64,000 bases of DNA from Clostridia bacterium (GTDB lineage Bacteria; Bacillota; Clostridia; Oscillospirales; CAG-272), in contig JAFQDK010000021.1 in the NCBI GenBank assembly GCA_017399305.1, positions 1-64,000 on the forward strand. Reading direction: 5' to 3'. The notes under the pieces were generated by a model, which did no database searches, had not been told where the DNA came from, and saw nothing but the letters and a program-made list of their open reading frames with translations. Position numbers and translations under genes: made by a program. This document shows positions 48,894 to 57,599 of the stretch, one piece after another. Every line of letters starts with the position of its first letter. Position 1 is the first letter of the stretch.

Positions 48894-49457
48894 TTATTGA
48901 TAATATAATTCTTCATATTTTTCTATTGCTTTGGTGACGCGCTTTACATATGTAGCGGTTTCTGATATCGGTATGTCTGTGAGTATGCCGTTTTCGTCAA
49001 CCATGCCGCTTTCTATCCATCCGGCAACACGCCCCTGACCGCAGTTGTATGCGGCAATGGCGTTTTCCCAAACGCCAAAGCGCTTGTAAAGTCCTGAAAG
49101 ATAGTATACTCCGTATTTAATGCTTGTTTCCGGGTCAAAAAGCATGCTTGTGTCATGTTCTTCATCAAGGCGGGAGCATAAATCCTCAAAGGTGGCCGGC
49201 ATCATTTGCATCAGCCCCATTGCGCCTGCCGAAGATTTTGCGGCAAAATCAAAACCGCTTTCGCATTTTATCACCGCGTAACATATTTTTTCCGGTACGC
49301 CGTATTCTTTTGCATATTTTGTCACAAATTCGCTATACTGCCTTGGGTGGTTTGTAAAATCGTAATTAATCTTGATGTGCTTTGACAGCGGGAAAATTAT
49401 CACAGAAGCGACAGAAAGAATCAAGATTATAAGTATAGTGCGTAAAATTCTATTCAT
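48894..49457 (-). CDS. SLT-type lytic transglycosylase
   Basis: A 187-residue membrane-anchored muralytic enzyme. ATG 49457 follows CGGAGA and overlaps coaE by 8 bases. N-terminal helix R-T-I-L-I-I-L-I-L-S-V-A. The SLT domain has catalytic E66 in K-C-E-S-G-F-D, then A-G-A-M-G-L-M-Q-M-M-P-A-T and Y-Y-L-S-G-L-Y-K-R-F-G-V-W-E-N-A-I-A-A-Y-N with the final N-C-G-Q-G. It cleaves glycan strands to 1,6-anhydro products during growth. The size is that of the short Slt70-like domain without a superhelical arm. Confidence 0.93.
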   Translation of the reverse strand: MNRILRTILIILILSVASVIIFPLSKHIKINYDFTNHPRQYSEFVTKYAKEYGVPEKICYAVIKCESGFDFAAKSSAGAMGLMQMMPATFEDLCSRLDEEHDTSMLFDPETSIKYGVYYLSGLYKRFGVWENAIAAYNCGQGRVAGWIESGMVDENGILTDIPISETATYVKRVTKAIEKYEELYYQ

Positions 49458-50055
49458 TGCTTTCTCCGTGAAGTAAATTGTCAATGCTTTTTGCATAGTC
49501 ATCTAAGGGAAGGATACCGTTGTTTGGAATTGCTGTGTCACACTGTGTTGCATAAAATGACCAAGGCTTTTGAGAACGGATGCGTAGTAGTGCCGCCTCG
49601 CGGCTGATGCTGTCGCGCTTCATAATGCGTTCAATGCGTACCTCTTCGTCACAGTATACATAGATATTGAAATCACAGAGCTTATGGAGGCGCGCTTCTA
49701 TAAGTAGCGGAGCATCAATTATAATTCCTTTTGAGTCTTGCTCTTTCAGTGCTACGATAAGTTTTATATATTCGCGGCAGACATATTTGTGTGTTATCTT
49801 ATTGAGTTTTGCCAGCTTGCGTGCATTATTTGCACCAAATACTTTTTTGCCAAGTATTTTTCGGTCTATTTCGCCGTTTGTCAGTATATCGGCGCCGAAA
49901 GTGCGGACAAGCTCATCTTTTAATGAAGTGCAGTTTTTCAGCAGATCATGGTATATCTTATCAGCATCAGCGTGGATATATCCAAGCTTTGCAAATTCGG
50001 TAGAAAGGTATCCTTTCCCGGAACCGCTTTGACCGGTTATACCGATAATCTTCAT
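49450..50055 (-). CDS. coaE: Dephospho-CoA kinase
   Basis: A 201-residue P-loop kinase, last step of CoA synthesis. G-Q-S-G-S-G-K-G is at residues 8-15. D-A-D-K-I-Y-H and A-P-L-L-I-E-A-R-L-H-K match the CoA-binding and lid regions, and K-R-D-S-I-S-R-E-A-A-L-L-R-I follows. ATG 50055 is used because GAGGAG precedes it by eight bases; a GTG three codons upstream is less likely. It begins the minus-strand run to the SDR gene. Confidence 0.95.
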   Translation of the reverse strand: MKIIGITGQSGSGKGYLSTEFAKLGYIHADADKIYHDLLKNCTSLKDELVRTFGADILTNGEIDRKILGKKVFGANNARKLAKLNKITHKYVCREYIKLIVALKEQDSKGIIIDAPLLIEARLHKLCDFNIYVYCDEEVRIERIMKRDSISREAALLRIRSQKPWSFYATQCDTAIPNNGILPLDDYAKSIDNLLHGESNE

Positions 50056-50194
50056 CAGATGCACTCCTCTCAGCTTTCTAACAATATATTATAACATATA
50101 ATTATAATTTTAGCAAGAGAAAAGGAAATCCAACACTTTGCTAACAATATCTAATATTTATATAGAAAAAAACTTCAGTTTTTTTATGAAAAAC

Positions 50195-50223
50195 TTGCTA
50201 AGTACTGTTTTGTATGATATGAT
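50195..50223 (+). promoter_or_regulatory. Promoter of the first SGNH gene
   Basis: TTGCTA (50195-50200), 17 bp, TATGAT (50218-50223), then GAAAGG before the ATG. The rest of the 205-base AT-rich gap shows no other feature. Confidence 0.7.
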
Positions 50224-50260
50224 TAATATGTCATAGTATTTTAAGAAAGGAATATACATT

Positions 50261-53041
50261 ATGAACAAGAAAATTCTATCAGTTTTAGTTGTTGCATTGG
50301 CTATGGTTTGCCTTTTGGCGTTCAGCGTAAGCGCAAAGGACGTTTATGTAAAGAACGGAGCAACAGGCACCGGTGAAAGTGCAAGTAACCCTATCGGTAC
50401 TATCACTGCCGGCGTTAACGCAGTCGGTGATGAGGGCGGTACAGTTTACGTTATCGGAGTGTATCCGATATCTGCAAACTTTACTGTTCCGGAGATTTCT
50501 GGTGATATCACCTTTAAGGGTTATAGTGGAGGCTCTCTTGCGCTCTCCTATAACGTTTACGGTACAATAAACAAAAACGATAACGTTATTACTTTTGACC
50601 TTCCCGTTTCTATTGCTACTGAGGGAGACCGTTATATCATCGGCAGATACAACAGCATCACATTCGGTGATAACTTCGCTGTTACTTCTACCGGCGGCGG
50701 TAAGCTCAACTTCTTTGGCGGATTGTCTACCGCGGCGGCTGCAGAGGGAGAAAACGAGGGTGTTACCACACTTCCTTACGATATTGTTGTAAATGCAGGT
50801 ACGTTCGGTACGTTTGCAGGCGGTAACTTCCGTGGTACTATCAGCGCAATGTACGGTTCTATTGCAGCTCCTATCTCTATCACCGTAAATGGCGGTACAT
50901 TTGGCGAAGCAGGCGATTATCCTACCGACTCCAATAACAAGAACTATAACACATTCTCTGTTTCCGGCATGAGTATTCTTGCAGACGATGCTACCCTTAC
51001 TATCAATGGCGGTACATTCAATTGCCCCATTTATGTTCAGGGCAGAACAGGTTCGGTTCCTGCAACTCCTGCTGAATTCTCTCTCCAGAAGAATTCTTCT
51101 GCTGAATTCTATGCAATGGACGGTGACATTACCGTTAATATTACAGGCGGTACATTCAATGGCGGTGCTGTAGGCGCATATTACACTCATGCGGCTTACA
51201 CTCAGCTTCTCCGCGGTAACTACACTGTAAATGTTACAGGCGGTAATTTTGCAAGCGGCACAGTATTTGATGCAACTCAGGTTAAGGCTTATGAGGGCAG
51301 CAATGCAAAGGCTACTCTTACATACTCAAACGTTACAAATATCAATCCTGTTCGCTTTGACGTTGTAAACGGAGAGACCAAGACTTATGACGAGCCTATC
51401 CGCGTAGTGTTCATCGGCGACTCTATTACTGAGGGCTATGCGCCCACAGCGGCAGGGGTTGACCGCCTTACCGAGTCTTATCCCGCAGCATTCCTTAACT
51501 ACTGCGAAGCTAACGGCAAGGAAGTTGTTTTGGGTAACTTCGGTGTTTCCGCTTCAGGCTTCCTCCCCTCTAACGGACGCTTCTACGGCGATCTTGTAAC
51601 ATGGGATATCGTAAGTAAGGAAACCGACCCCGACTACGTATTCTTTGCAATGGGTACTAACGACGCAGCCGGAGCAGGCGGTACCAACGGTGCACTCGAA
51701 AAGTTTGCAGAAAACTTTGAGTATTTCATCACTACAATGGGTGAGATATCTACAGTTGATAACGTATTTATCACTAACGCAATTTTCCGTAAGACAAGCA
51801 ATGCGCTTGCTGACCACCGTGCATCTGCGGTAATGCGTCCCACTCAGGAAAGAATCGCTAAGGAACTTGCGGCTACCGATTCCAAGTATGTATTCGTTGA
51901 CCTCTTCGGTCTTACTCTTGATAAGGCAATCAGCGATGAGCTTTGGAAAGACGATAACGGAAATGTAAACGAGAGACTCCACCCTGCACGCGCAGGTCTT
52001 GACTTCATGGGACTTTGCTGCTACAACGCTGCATTCAATGGCGTTTACGCTCCCACAACCGACTATCATCTCACCGACATCTACGTATCCGACAGCGGCA
52101 GCACATACGGTAAGGGTACTGCGGCTGATCCTATCGCTAATATCGGCTATGCATTTGACCTTATGAAGCGCGATGCTGATGTTACACTTCACATTGTAGG
52201 CACATCTACATGGGTAGGTGAGAGCGGCGGCGGTAATGCTTACACTTCGCTTGCTCCTTCTAAACTCACAATAGTAGGTGAGGGAACAAATGCTGTAATT
52301 GTAACTCCTCTTGCAAATACGTTTAAGATCGGTTCTGACATCAAGATTGACAATGTAACTCTTACTACAGGTACTTCTGCGGTATCAATTATGGGTTGCT
52401 ATAACAATGTTGAATTCACCAATACTGTAAAAACAAGCGGCACATGGCACTTCTACGCAGGTTACAATGTATTTGCAGCGGCAGATCCTTCTACCACTGC
52501 AACCTTTGACAGTGTTGCTTCCGCATCATCTGATGCAGATTGTACTGTTACAATCAATGGTGGTACTTACGACAACTTTGTATTCGGTAACGGACGTTTT
52601 GCCGGCAATGCTCCTTTTGGAATATATAGCGGCACTATGAACGCAACCGTTGGCGCAGATGTTGTTGTTGGCAGTGTTGATGCTAGGTATGTAGCTATCA
52701 ACGGTCTTAACTATAATGCAGGTACTATTAATGCTACTCTTAATGCATGGAACGGCGCAGTTAAGGAATACTCCGCGCACGGTTCTGTAAGCGGCGGCAT
52801 CGTTTATGACGGCGCAAAGAACAAGGGCGATGTAAACATCACTCTTGCAAGTGGCATGACAAATGATATTATCCTTGCGTGCGACTTTGACGCAAACGGC
52901 ACATTAGATATTGCTGACCTTATGCAGGGTATCAAGTACGCACTTGACGGTTTTGATACCGAAAAGGCCGATTATTATTACAGCGATTCACTTGACACTC
53001 TCCTTGAGGTTCTTGTACTCGCTAAGAAGATTGTAGGCTAA
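50261..53041 (+). CDS. Secreted SGNH/GDSL hydrolase with beta-repeat regions and dockerin-like tail (copy 1)
   Basis: A 926-residue exported protein. Signal peptide residues 1-26 (A-F-S-V-S-A). Residues 30-375 are repeat-rich, with Y-V-K-N-G-A-T-G-T-G, many I/V-N-G-G-T-F motifs and G-G-x-F turns, like right-handed beta-helix proteins. The SGNH core (about 380-595) has G-D-S-I-T-E-G, G-x-N-D as G-T-N-D at about 466, and R-L-H-P-A-R-A. A second repeat region runs about 605-865. The tail D-F-D-A-N-G-T-L-D-I-A-D is a dockerin Ca2+ loop; the second loop is degenerate. It probably deacylates a polysaccharide and may dock to a scaffoldin (inference). Confidence 0.85.
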   Translation: MNKKILSVLVVALAMVCLLAFSVSAKDVYVKNGATGTGESASNPIGTITAGVNAVGDEGGTVYVIGVYPISANFTVPEISGDITFKGYSGGSLALSYNVYGTINKNDNVITFDLPVSIATEGDRYIIGRYNSITFGDNFAVTSTGGGKLNFFGGLSTAAAAEGENEGVTTLPYDIVVNAGTFGTFAGGNFRGTISAMYGSIAAPISITVNGGTFGEAGDYPTDSNNKNYNTFSVSGMSILADDATLTINGGTFNCPIYVQGRTGSVPATPAEFSLQKNSSAEFYAMDGDITVNITGGTFNGGAVGAYYTHAAYTQLLRGNYTVNVTGGNFASGTVFDATQVKAYEGSNAKATLTYSNVTNINPVRFDVVNGETKTYDEPIRVVFIGDSITEGYAPTAAGVDRLTESYPAAFLNYCEANGKEVVLGNFGVSASGFLPSNGRFYGDLVTWDIVSKETDPDYVFFAMGTNDAAGAGGTNGALEKFAENFEYFITTMGEISTVDNVFITNAIFRKTSNALADHRASAVMRPTQERIAKELAATDSKYVFVDLFGLTLDKAISDELWKDDNGNVNERLHPARAGLDFMGLCCYNAAFNGVYAPTTDYHLTDIYVSDSGSTYGKGTAADPIANIGYAFDLMKRDADVTLHIVGTSTWVGESGGGNAYTSLAPSKLTIVGEGTNAVIVTPLANTFKIGSDIKIDNVTLTTGTSAVSIMGCYNNVEFTNTVKTSGTWHFYAGYNVFAAADPSTTATFDSVASASSDADCTVTINGGTYDNFVFGNGRFAGNAPFGIYSGTMNATVGADVVVGSVDARYVAINGLNYNAGTINATLNAWNGAVKEYSAHGSVSGGIVYDGAKNKGDVNITLASGMTNDIILACDFDANGTLDIADLMQGIKYALDGFDTEKADYYYSDSLDTLLEVLVLAKKIVG

Positions 53042-53050
53042 AACAAATGA

Positions 53051-53079
53051 AAAAGCGGCTCGGAAGAGCCGCTTTTTTT
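53051..53079 (+). terminator. Rho-independent terminator
   Basis: Stem aaaagcggctc/gagccgctttt with GGAA loop and T7, ten bases after the first SGNH gene. Confidence 0.93.
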
Positions 53080-53116
53080 GGTGCAAAATAATTAATATAT
53101 TTGCGTATTTTTTGTA

Positions 53117-53145
53117 TTGAAAAAAATGCCATTTCCTGTTATTAT
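53117..53145 (+). promoter_or_regulatory. Promoter of the second SGNH gene
   Basis: TTGAAA (53117-53122), 17 bp, TATTAT (53140-53145). Each copy therefore has its own promoter and terminator. Confidence 0.75.
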
Positions 53146-53193
53146 ATAAATTAGAAGTATTATGGCTGTAAAAAGCCGGAAAGGTTGTATAAA

Positions 53194-55905
53194 ATGAACA
53201 AAAAACTATTATCAGTTTTGGTCGCATTGATGATCGCTGCAGTTATGGCAGTAAGCGTATGTGCGGCAGACGATCTTCTCGCTGCTGTTGAGGCGCTTAA
53301 CGGTGCAGGCGGTACAGTTACAATTACAAGTAACGTAACCGTTCCGGACGGCACTGTTATCCCCGAGCAGTCGGGCGACCTTACTATCGTTGCTACCGGC
53401 AGCGGTAAACTCACACTTGCAGGCACTCTTCAGTTCGAGAAGAATACAAACAACAATGTAATTACTCTCGATCTTCCTGTTGTTGCAAATGAGTCTGTTA
53501 TTTACGGTGGATTTAACTCTGTAACATTCGGTTCAAACTTTGCAGTTACAGGCACACTTGACTTCTACGGCGGTTTTTACAACGTAGAGAGCACCAACGG
53601 TGCTACCAACGATAAGGCTGAGTACTATCTTGCACAGAACAAGATACTCACTGCTGAACTCCCCTATGACATCGTTGTAAACGCAGGTACATTCCGTCAC
53701 TTCATGGGCGGTAACTACCGTCTTGGCTTTAGTTCACTTCTCGGTTCTATTGCTGCTCCTATCACCATTACAATCAATGGTGGTACATTTGGCAATACAG
53801 TTTCCTATGATGCTGATACAGCGCTCAAGATTGACAAGGCATTCAGCATTTCCGGTGAGTCTATCCTCGCTGATGATGCAATCCTTACAATTAACGGCGG
53901 TACATTCAATACCCCCATTTATGCTCAGGGCTACATCGGTCAGACCTCTACACGTACCAGCGGTTGTTCCCAGTACACAAACTCTGATGACAAGTTCTAT
54001 GCTATCGACGGTGATATTGTTATCAATATCAATGGCGGTAAACTCAACGGCTTTGAAGTTGGCGCTACTCAGATTACCGCTACATACAGCCAGCTCGTAA
54101 GAGGTAACTACACCGTTAATGTAGGTGCAGGCGCAACTCTTGCAAGCGGCATTATCTTTGATGCAACTCAGGTTAAGGGATATGCCGGCAGCACTGCAAA
54201 GGCTACTCTTACATCCGAAAAGACTGTAGAAGCAGTTCGTTTTGATGTAGTAAACGGCGCGACAAATACCTATGAAGAGCCTCTCCGTATCGCTTGTATC
54301 GGTGACTCTATCACTCAGGGCTCAAGAGCTGTAATTGACGGCGTTGAAAACTTTGAACTTGGTTCATATCCCGCACAGCTTTACAAGAAGATGTTTGACC
54401 TTGGCGAGGACATAATCGTTGCTAACTATGGTTGCGGCGCTACCAAGGTTATGGAATACAGCGGTCTCGGTTACACCGAAGGACTTGCATATACTCTTTC
54501 TATGGAAGAGACTGATCCCGATTATGTAATTATCGGTCTTGGTACAAACGACGCTGCCTCTACCACATACACATACGGTATGCAGGATCGTTTCTATGAA
54601 GAATACAAGGCGTTCGTAAGTGGTTACGAAGCGCTTGATTCTACCGATATGGTATACGGCACAAGTGCAATTTACCGTGTATCTACCGACGTTCCTGCAG
54701 TTGCAAACGTTCGTGGACTTCAGGAAATGGCATTTGCTGAACTCAAGGGCGACGGCAAGGATGTAACCTACATTGACCTTTATGCACTCACTCTCGATGA
54801 AGCACTTGCAGGAAAGCTTCTTTCCGGTGATAACCTCCATCCTCACGTAGCGGGCTATGCTATTTATGCCGATAACATTTATGATGCTATCCGAGGCGGC
54901 AAGTGCCTTGTTGACGGCTTTGAGAAGAAGGACATCTATGTAAGTGCAAGCGGTACAAATAATATGGAAGCTACCGCATCCAACCCCACAAACAATCTTT
55001 CTATTGCAATGGCACTTGCAGGTGACAACTCCACCATTCACATCATCGGCAGAGTTGACTACACCAAGGCAGGCAACACCGGTTGGGGTATGCCTACTCC
55101 CGTAAATGTTGAAAAGATTACATTCAAGGGCGAGGGCGACAATGCTGCTCTCTACCTCAACGGTAAGCATCTCCACATCAAGACAGATGCAGAGTTTGAT
55201 AACCTCGGCGTTTATACCACAGCAGGCGGTGCACTCCATATCGCATGCGGCTACAATAACGTAACATTTACCGAGACGTTCAAGTGCTCCGGTGCCCTCT
55301 TTGCTGCAGGTATGATAGCTCTTGGCGAGGATAAGACCAGCGGTTGGTACAACAGCCGTGAGTCCATCAGTTCAAATGACGACTGTGTAATCACCGTAAA
55401 CGGCGGTCAGTTTGACTACTTCGTTGGCGGCAACTATCTCTATGGCAGCTATGCTCCTTCTATTTATGGTACCTATGGCGGTAACATGACCATCAACATC
55501 GGTCCCAATGTTGTTATCAACCCTCAGATCCGTAACGGTGCATGCGGCCAGAACTACCTCACAGGTAACATCACTCTCAACGTTGCATCATGGCCCGAGG
55601 GCTATGTTGTACGTGAGTTTGGTTGGCTCGGTAATGCTACCGAATCTGCTTCATACAATATCATGAACAATACCGGTAACATTACTATTAATTTCCTTAA
55701 CGGTCTTACCAACGGTATTGCAAAGGCAGAGGATATCAATGGTGACGGAGTTGTTAACGTTGTCGATGCGCTTGAGATGATTGACTATGTTCTCAACGGT
55801 GTTCCTGCAAATATCAAGAACTCTTACTCTCCTTACTACTACGGTATTCTCGATTTCGATCTCCTCGAAGTTGTCCGTTTGGTAAAGAAGATTACACTTC
55901 AATAA
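53194..55905 (+). CDS. Secreted SGNH/GDSL hydrolase with beta-repeat regions and dockerin-like tail (copy 2)
   Basis: A 903-residue paralogue of the previous gene. ATG 53194 follows GGAAAGG; a TTG nine bases upstream is less likely. Signal peptide ends V-S-V-C-A-A. It has I-N-G-G-T-F repeats, an SGNH core with I-G-D-S-I-T-Q-G, G-L-G-T-N-D and D-N-L-H-P-H-V-A-G, then a second repeat region. The tail D-I-N-G-D-G-V-V-N-V-V-D is a good dockerin calcium loop; the second is degenerate (Y-Y-G-I-L-D-F-D-L-L-E-V-V). Codon usage is strongly biased. DNA similarity between copies around 51240-51330 and 54120-54210 shows duplication. Confidence 0.85.
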   Translation: MNKKLLSVLVALMIAAVMAVSVCAADDLLAAVEALNGAGGTVTITSNVTVPDGTVIPEQSGDLTIVATGSGKLTLAGTLQFEKNTNNNVITLDLPVVANESVIYGGFNSVTFGSNFAVTGTLDFYGGFYNVESTNGATNDKAEYYLAQNKILTAELPYDIVVNAGTFRHFMGGNYRLGFSSLLGSIAAPITITINGGTFGNTVSYDADTALKIDKAFSISGESILADDAILTINGGTFNTPIYAQGYIGQTSTRTSGCSQYTNSDDKFYAIDGDIVININGGKLNGFEVGATQITATYSQLVRGNYTVNVGAGATLASGIIFDATQVKGYAGSTAKATLTSEKTVEAVRFDVVNGATNTYEEPLRIACIGDSITQGSRAVIDGVENFELGSYPAQLYKKMFDLGEDIIVANYGCGATKVMEYSGLGYTEGLAYTLSMEETDPDYVIIGLGTNDAASTTYTYGMQDRFYEEYKAFVSGYEALDSTDMVYGTSAIYRVSTDVPAVANVRGLQEMAFAELKGDGKDVTYIDLYALTLDEALAGKLLSGDNLHPHVAGYAIYADNIYDAIRGGKCLVDGFEKKDIYVSASGTNNMEATASNPTNNLSIAMALAGDNSTIHIIGRVDYTKAGNTGWGMPTPVNVEKITFKGEGDNAALYLNGKHLHIKTDAEFDNLGVYTTAGGALHIACGYNNVTFTETFKCSGALFAAGMIALGEDKTSGWYNSRESISSNDDCVITVNGGQFDYFVGGNYLYGSYAPSIYGTYGGNMTINIGPNVVINPQIRNGACGQNYLTGNITLNVASWPEGYVVREFGWLGNATESASYNIMNNTGNITINFLNGLTNGIAKAEDINGDGVVNVVDALEMIDYVLNGVPANIKNSYSPYYYGILDFDLLEVVRLVKKITLQ

Positions 55906-55938
55906 AAGAATCCACCCGAGAGGGTGGATTCTTTTATT
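55904..55938. terminator. Bidirectional terminator
   Basis: Perfect 14-bp stem aaaagaatccaccc/gggtggattctttt with GAGA loop. It overlaps the 3' end of the minus-strand DUF6062-like gene, whose stop at 55934 lies in the stem. Confidence 0.92.
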
Positions 55939-56647
55939 TCTTATTCTTCATTGTGTGAAGATCACTGCGTAAGAACTTTATTGCGCGTTCAACAGCATCT
56001 TTGGAGTTTTTCCAAGGCTCGTCTTCAAAGCGATAGTCAAACTTTTTGCAAAACCAAGACACATCCTCATTTAGTTCGGTGTAATAGCTTTCTTCTATGC
56101 TTTTTGCGACCTTCTCAAAATCGGTATAAACTTTTTTGGGCATTTTGACTTTGGCATATTCCATCATACGGGAATAATGCGGCAGGCAAAAATATGGTTG
56201 CGCTTCAAACTTTTTACGAAAATCCATGAATTCCACATAGAGCAGAACCATAGTGTCTATCATGCGTGAGAAATGGTATTCTATTTTATCGCATACATAG
56301 CAGCTTTTTGTCATTTCTGATAGCTTTTTGTTGCCATCCTTGCCCATAAGAGAGGATAGCCCGTGTGGGAACGCGGCAGCGTGATTTTCGCCGAGGTGAC
56401 TTTCCAGTATAAGACCGAGACCAAGGCGGTTTTTATATCCAAACATTATGTCAAAGTGATCTTTGCAAAAACCTTTTTTATTTGTTTCAATTCGTATGTC
56501 AGGCTCCATCATTGCGGCGCCGAGGATGGCGTCTATTTCGTTGAATTCAAGTTTGTTGTATAGCGTGCAGAAAGGGCATCCGCAAGCCTTGTCTTCGGCA
56601 GACGCCTCAAATGCCTCGTTGACGGGTATAGTATAAATCTTTTCCAT
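55934..56647 (-). CDS. DUF6062-like protein with paired Cys/His motifs
   Basis: A 237-residue soluble protein starting M-E-K-I-Y-T-I-P-V-N-E-A-F. I recall this start and M-M-E-P-D-I-R-I-E-T-N-K-K-G-F-C as DUF6062. It has four metal-type pairs in alternating order: C-G-C-P-F-C, F-C-K-D-H, C-Y-V-C and F-C-L-P-H. This suggests two zinc or iron sites, each C-x2-C plus C-x2-H. The C-terminal half is helical with aromatic W-F-C-K-K-F-D-Y-R-F. Function is unknown. The start lacks a strong ribosome binding site (GGGGAAAA is 9 bases away). It is divergent from an OGG glycosylase. Confidence 0.8.
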   Translation of the reverse strand: MEKIYTIPVNEAFEASAEDKACGCPFCTLYNKLEFNEIDAILGAAMMEPDIRIETNKKGFCKDHFDIMFGYKNRLGLGLILESHLGENHAAAFPHGLSSLMGKDGNKKLSEMTKSCYVCDKIEYHFSRMIDTMVLLYVEFMDFRKKFEAQPYFCLPHYSRMMEYAKVKMPKKVYTDFEKVAKSIEESYYTELNEDVSWFCKKFDYRFEDEPWKNSKDAVERAIKFLRSDLHTMKNKK

Positions 56648-56668
56648 TTCTTAAATTTTCCCCCGTGG

Positions 56669-56697
56669 TTGATTTTAAGAGTGATTTGTGATAATAT
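56669..56697 (+). promoter_or_regulatory. Promoter of the OGG-UgtP-like operon
   Basis: TTGATT (56669-56674), 17 bp, TAATAT (56692-56697). Confidence 0.6.
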
Positions 56698-56735
56698 TAT
56701 TATAAATTATTTTTACGCTTATGGGAAGACTTTTT

Positions 56736-57599
56736 ATGCAAATAAATGAAAACGGAGCAGGCGGATTTTTTGTTTATGCGCCGGACTATGACATTGAACG
56801 CACTTTTACTTGCGGTCAGTGCTTCAGGTTTAAAAGAAATGAAAACAGCCCATATGCCTGTGAGTATCACGGTATTGCACATGGGCGATATATGCGTTTT
56901 GCAAGCGATGCAAATGGCAATGTACATATCATTGGTGCGCCTTTTGAAGAGGTGGAAAGCCTTTGGCTTCACTATCTTGGGCTTGACCGTGACTATGATG
57001 AGATAAAGCGTCAGGTGCTTGCTGATTTCGGTGGGCACAAGTTTATGTCTGCGGCGATTAAACAGACTGGCGGTCTTCGCATCCTTGCGCAGGAACGCTT
57101 TGAAACGTTGTGTTCGTTTATTATTTCGCAGAATAACAACATTCCGCGAATTTCAAAAATAATTGAGTCTCTTTCTGAGAGATTCGGTGAACCGATAGAA
57201 ACACCTTTCGGTATTAAGTACGCTTTTCCGACAGCAGAACGCCTTTCTGAGGTGGATGTGGAAGAGTTCACTGCACTAAAAATGGGGTACCGTGCTAAGT
57301 ATATCTCTGATGCGGCAAAGCGTGTTGCAAGCGGCACGCTTGCGCTTGATAGCCTTAGCGCCGATAACGCAAGAGAAGAGCTTCTTTCGGTGCTTGGCGT
57401 CGGCGAAAAGGTTGCATCGTGTATCCGACTTTTTGCCATTGAAGATCTTTCGGCATTCCCGGTAGATGTTTGGATCAAGCGTGTTGCCGAGACTCGCTTT
57501 GGCGGTCAGCTTGACGTTTCAAAAACAGGTATTTACGGAGGAGTTGCGCAGCAGTACCTTTTCTGCTATGAGAGGGAACTTGCAACTGAGAACAAATAA
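56736..57599 (+). CDS. ogg: 8-oxoguanine DNA glycosylase (OGG1-like)
   Basis: A 287-residue HhH-GPD glycosylase/lyase that removes 8-oxoG. ATG 56736 follows GGGAAG; an earlier ATG at 56721 has no ribosome binding site. N-terminal F-T-C-G-Q-C-F-R-F is the OGG-specific beta region. S-Q-N-N-N-I-P-R-I leads the helical domain. The hairpin L-G-V-G-E-K-V-A has catalytic Lys225, and F-P-V-D-V-W gives Asp244. This is the OGG1 type, common in clostridia, rather than MutM. The stop overlaps the next ATG by one base (TAATG). Confidence 0.93.
   Translation: MQINENGAGGFFVYAPDYDIERTFTCGQCFRFKRNENSPYACEYHGIAHGRYMRFASDANGNVHIIGAPFEEVESLWLHYLGLDRDYDEIKRQVLADFGGHKFMSAAIKQTGGLRILAQERFETLCSFIISQNNNIPRISKIIESLSERFGEPIETPFGIKYAFPTAERLSEVDVEEFTALKMGYRAKYISDAAKRVASGTLALDSLSADNAREELLSVLGVGEKVASCIRLFAIEDLSAFPVDVWIKRVAETRFGGQLDVSKTGIYGGVAQQYLFCYERELATENK

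Noticed and set aside
50285..51190. Minus-strand 301-codon frame inside SGNH copy 1
   Set aside because: Cys/Ile-rich antisense product of repetitive coding sequence, without start signals.
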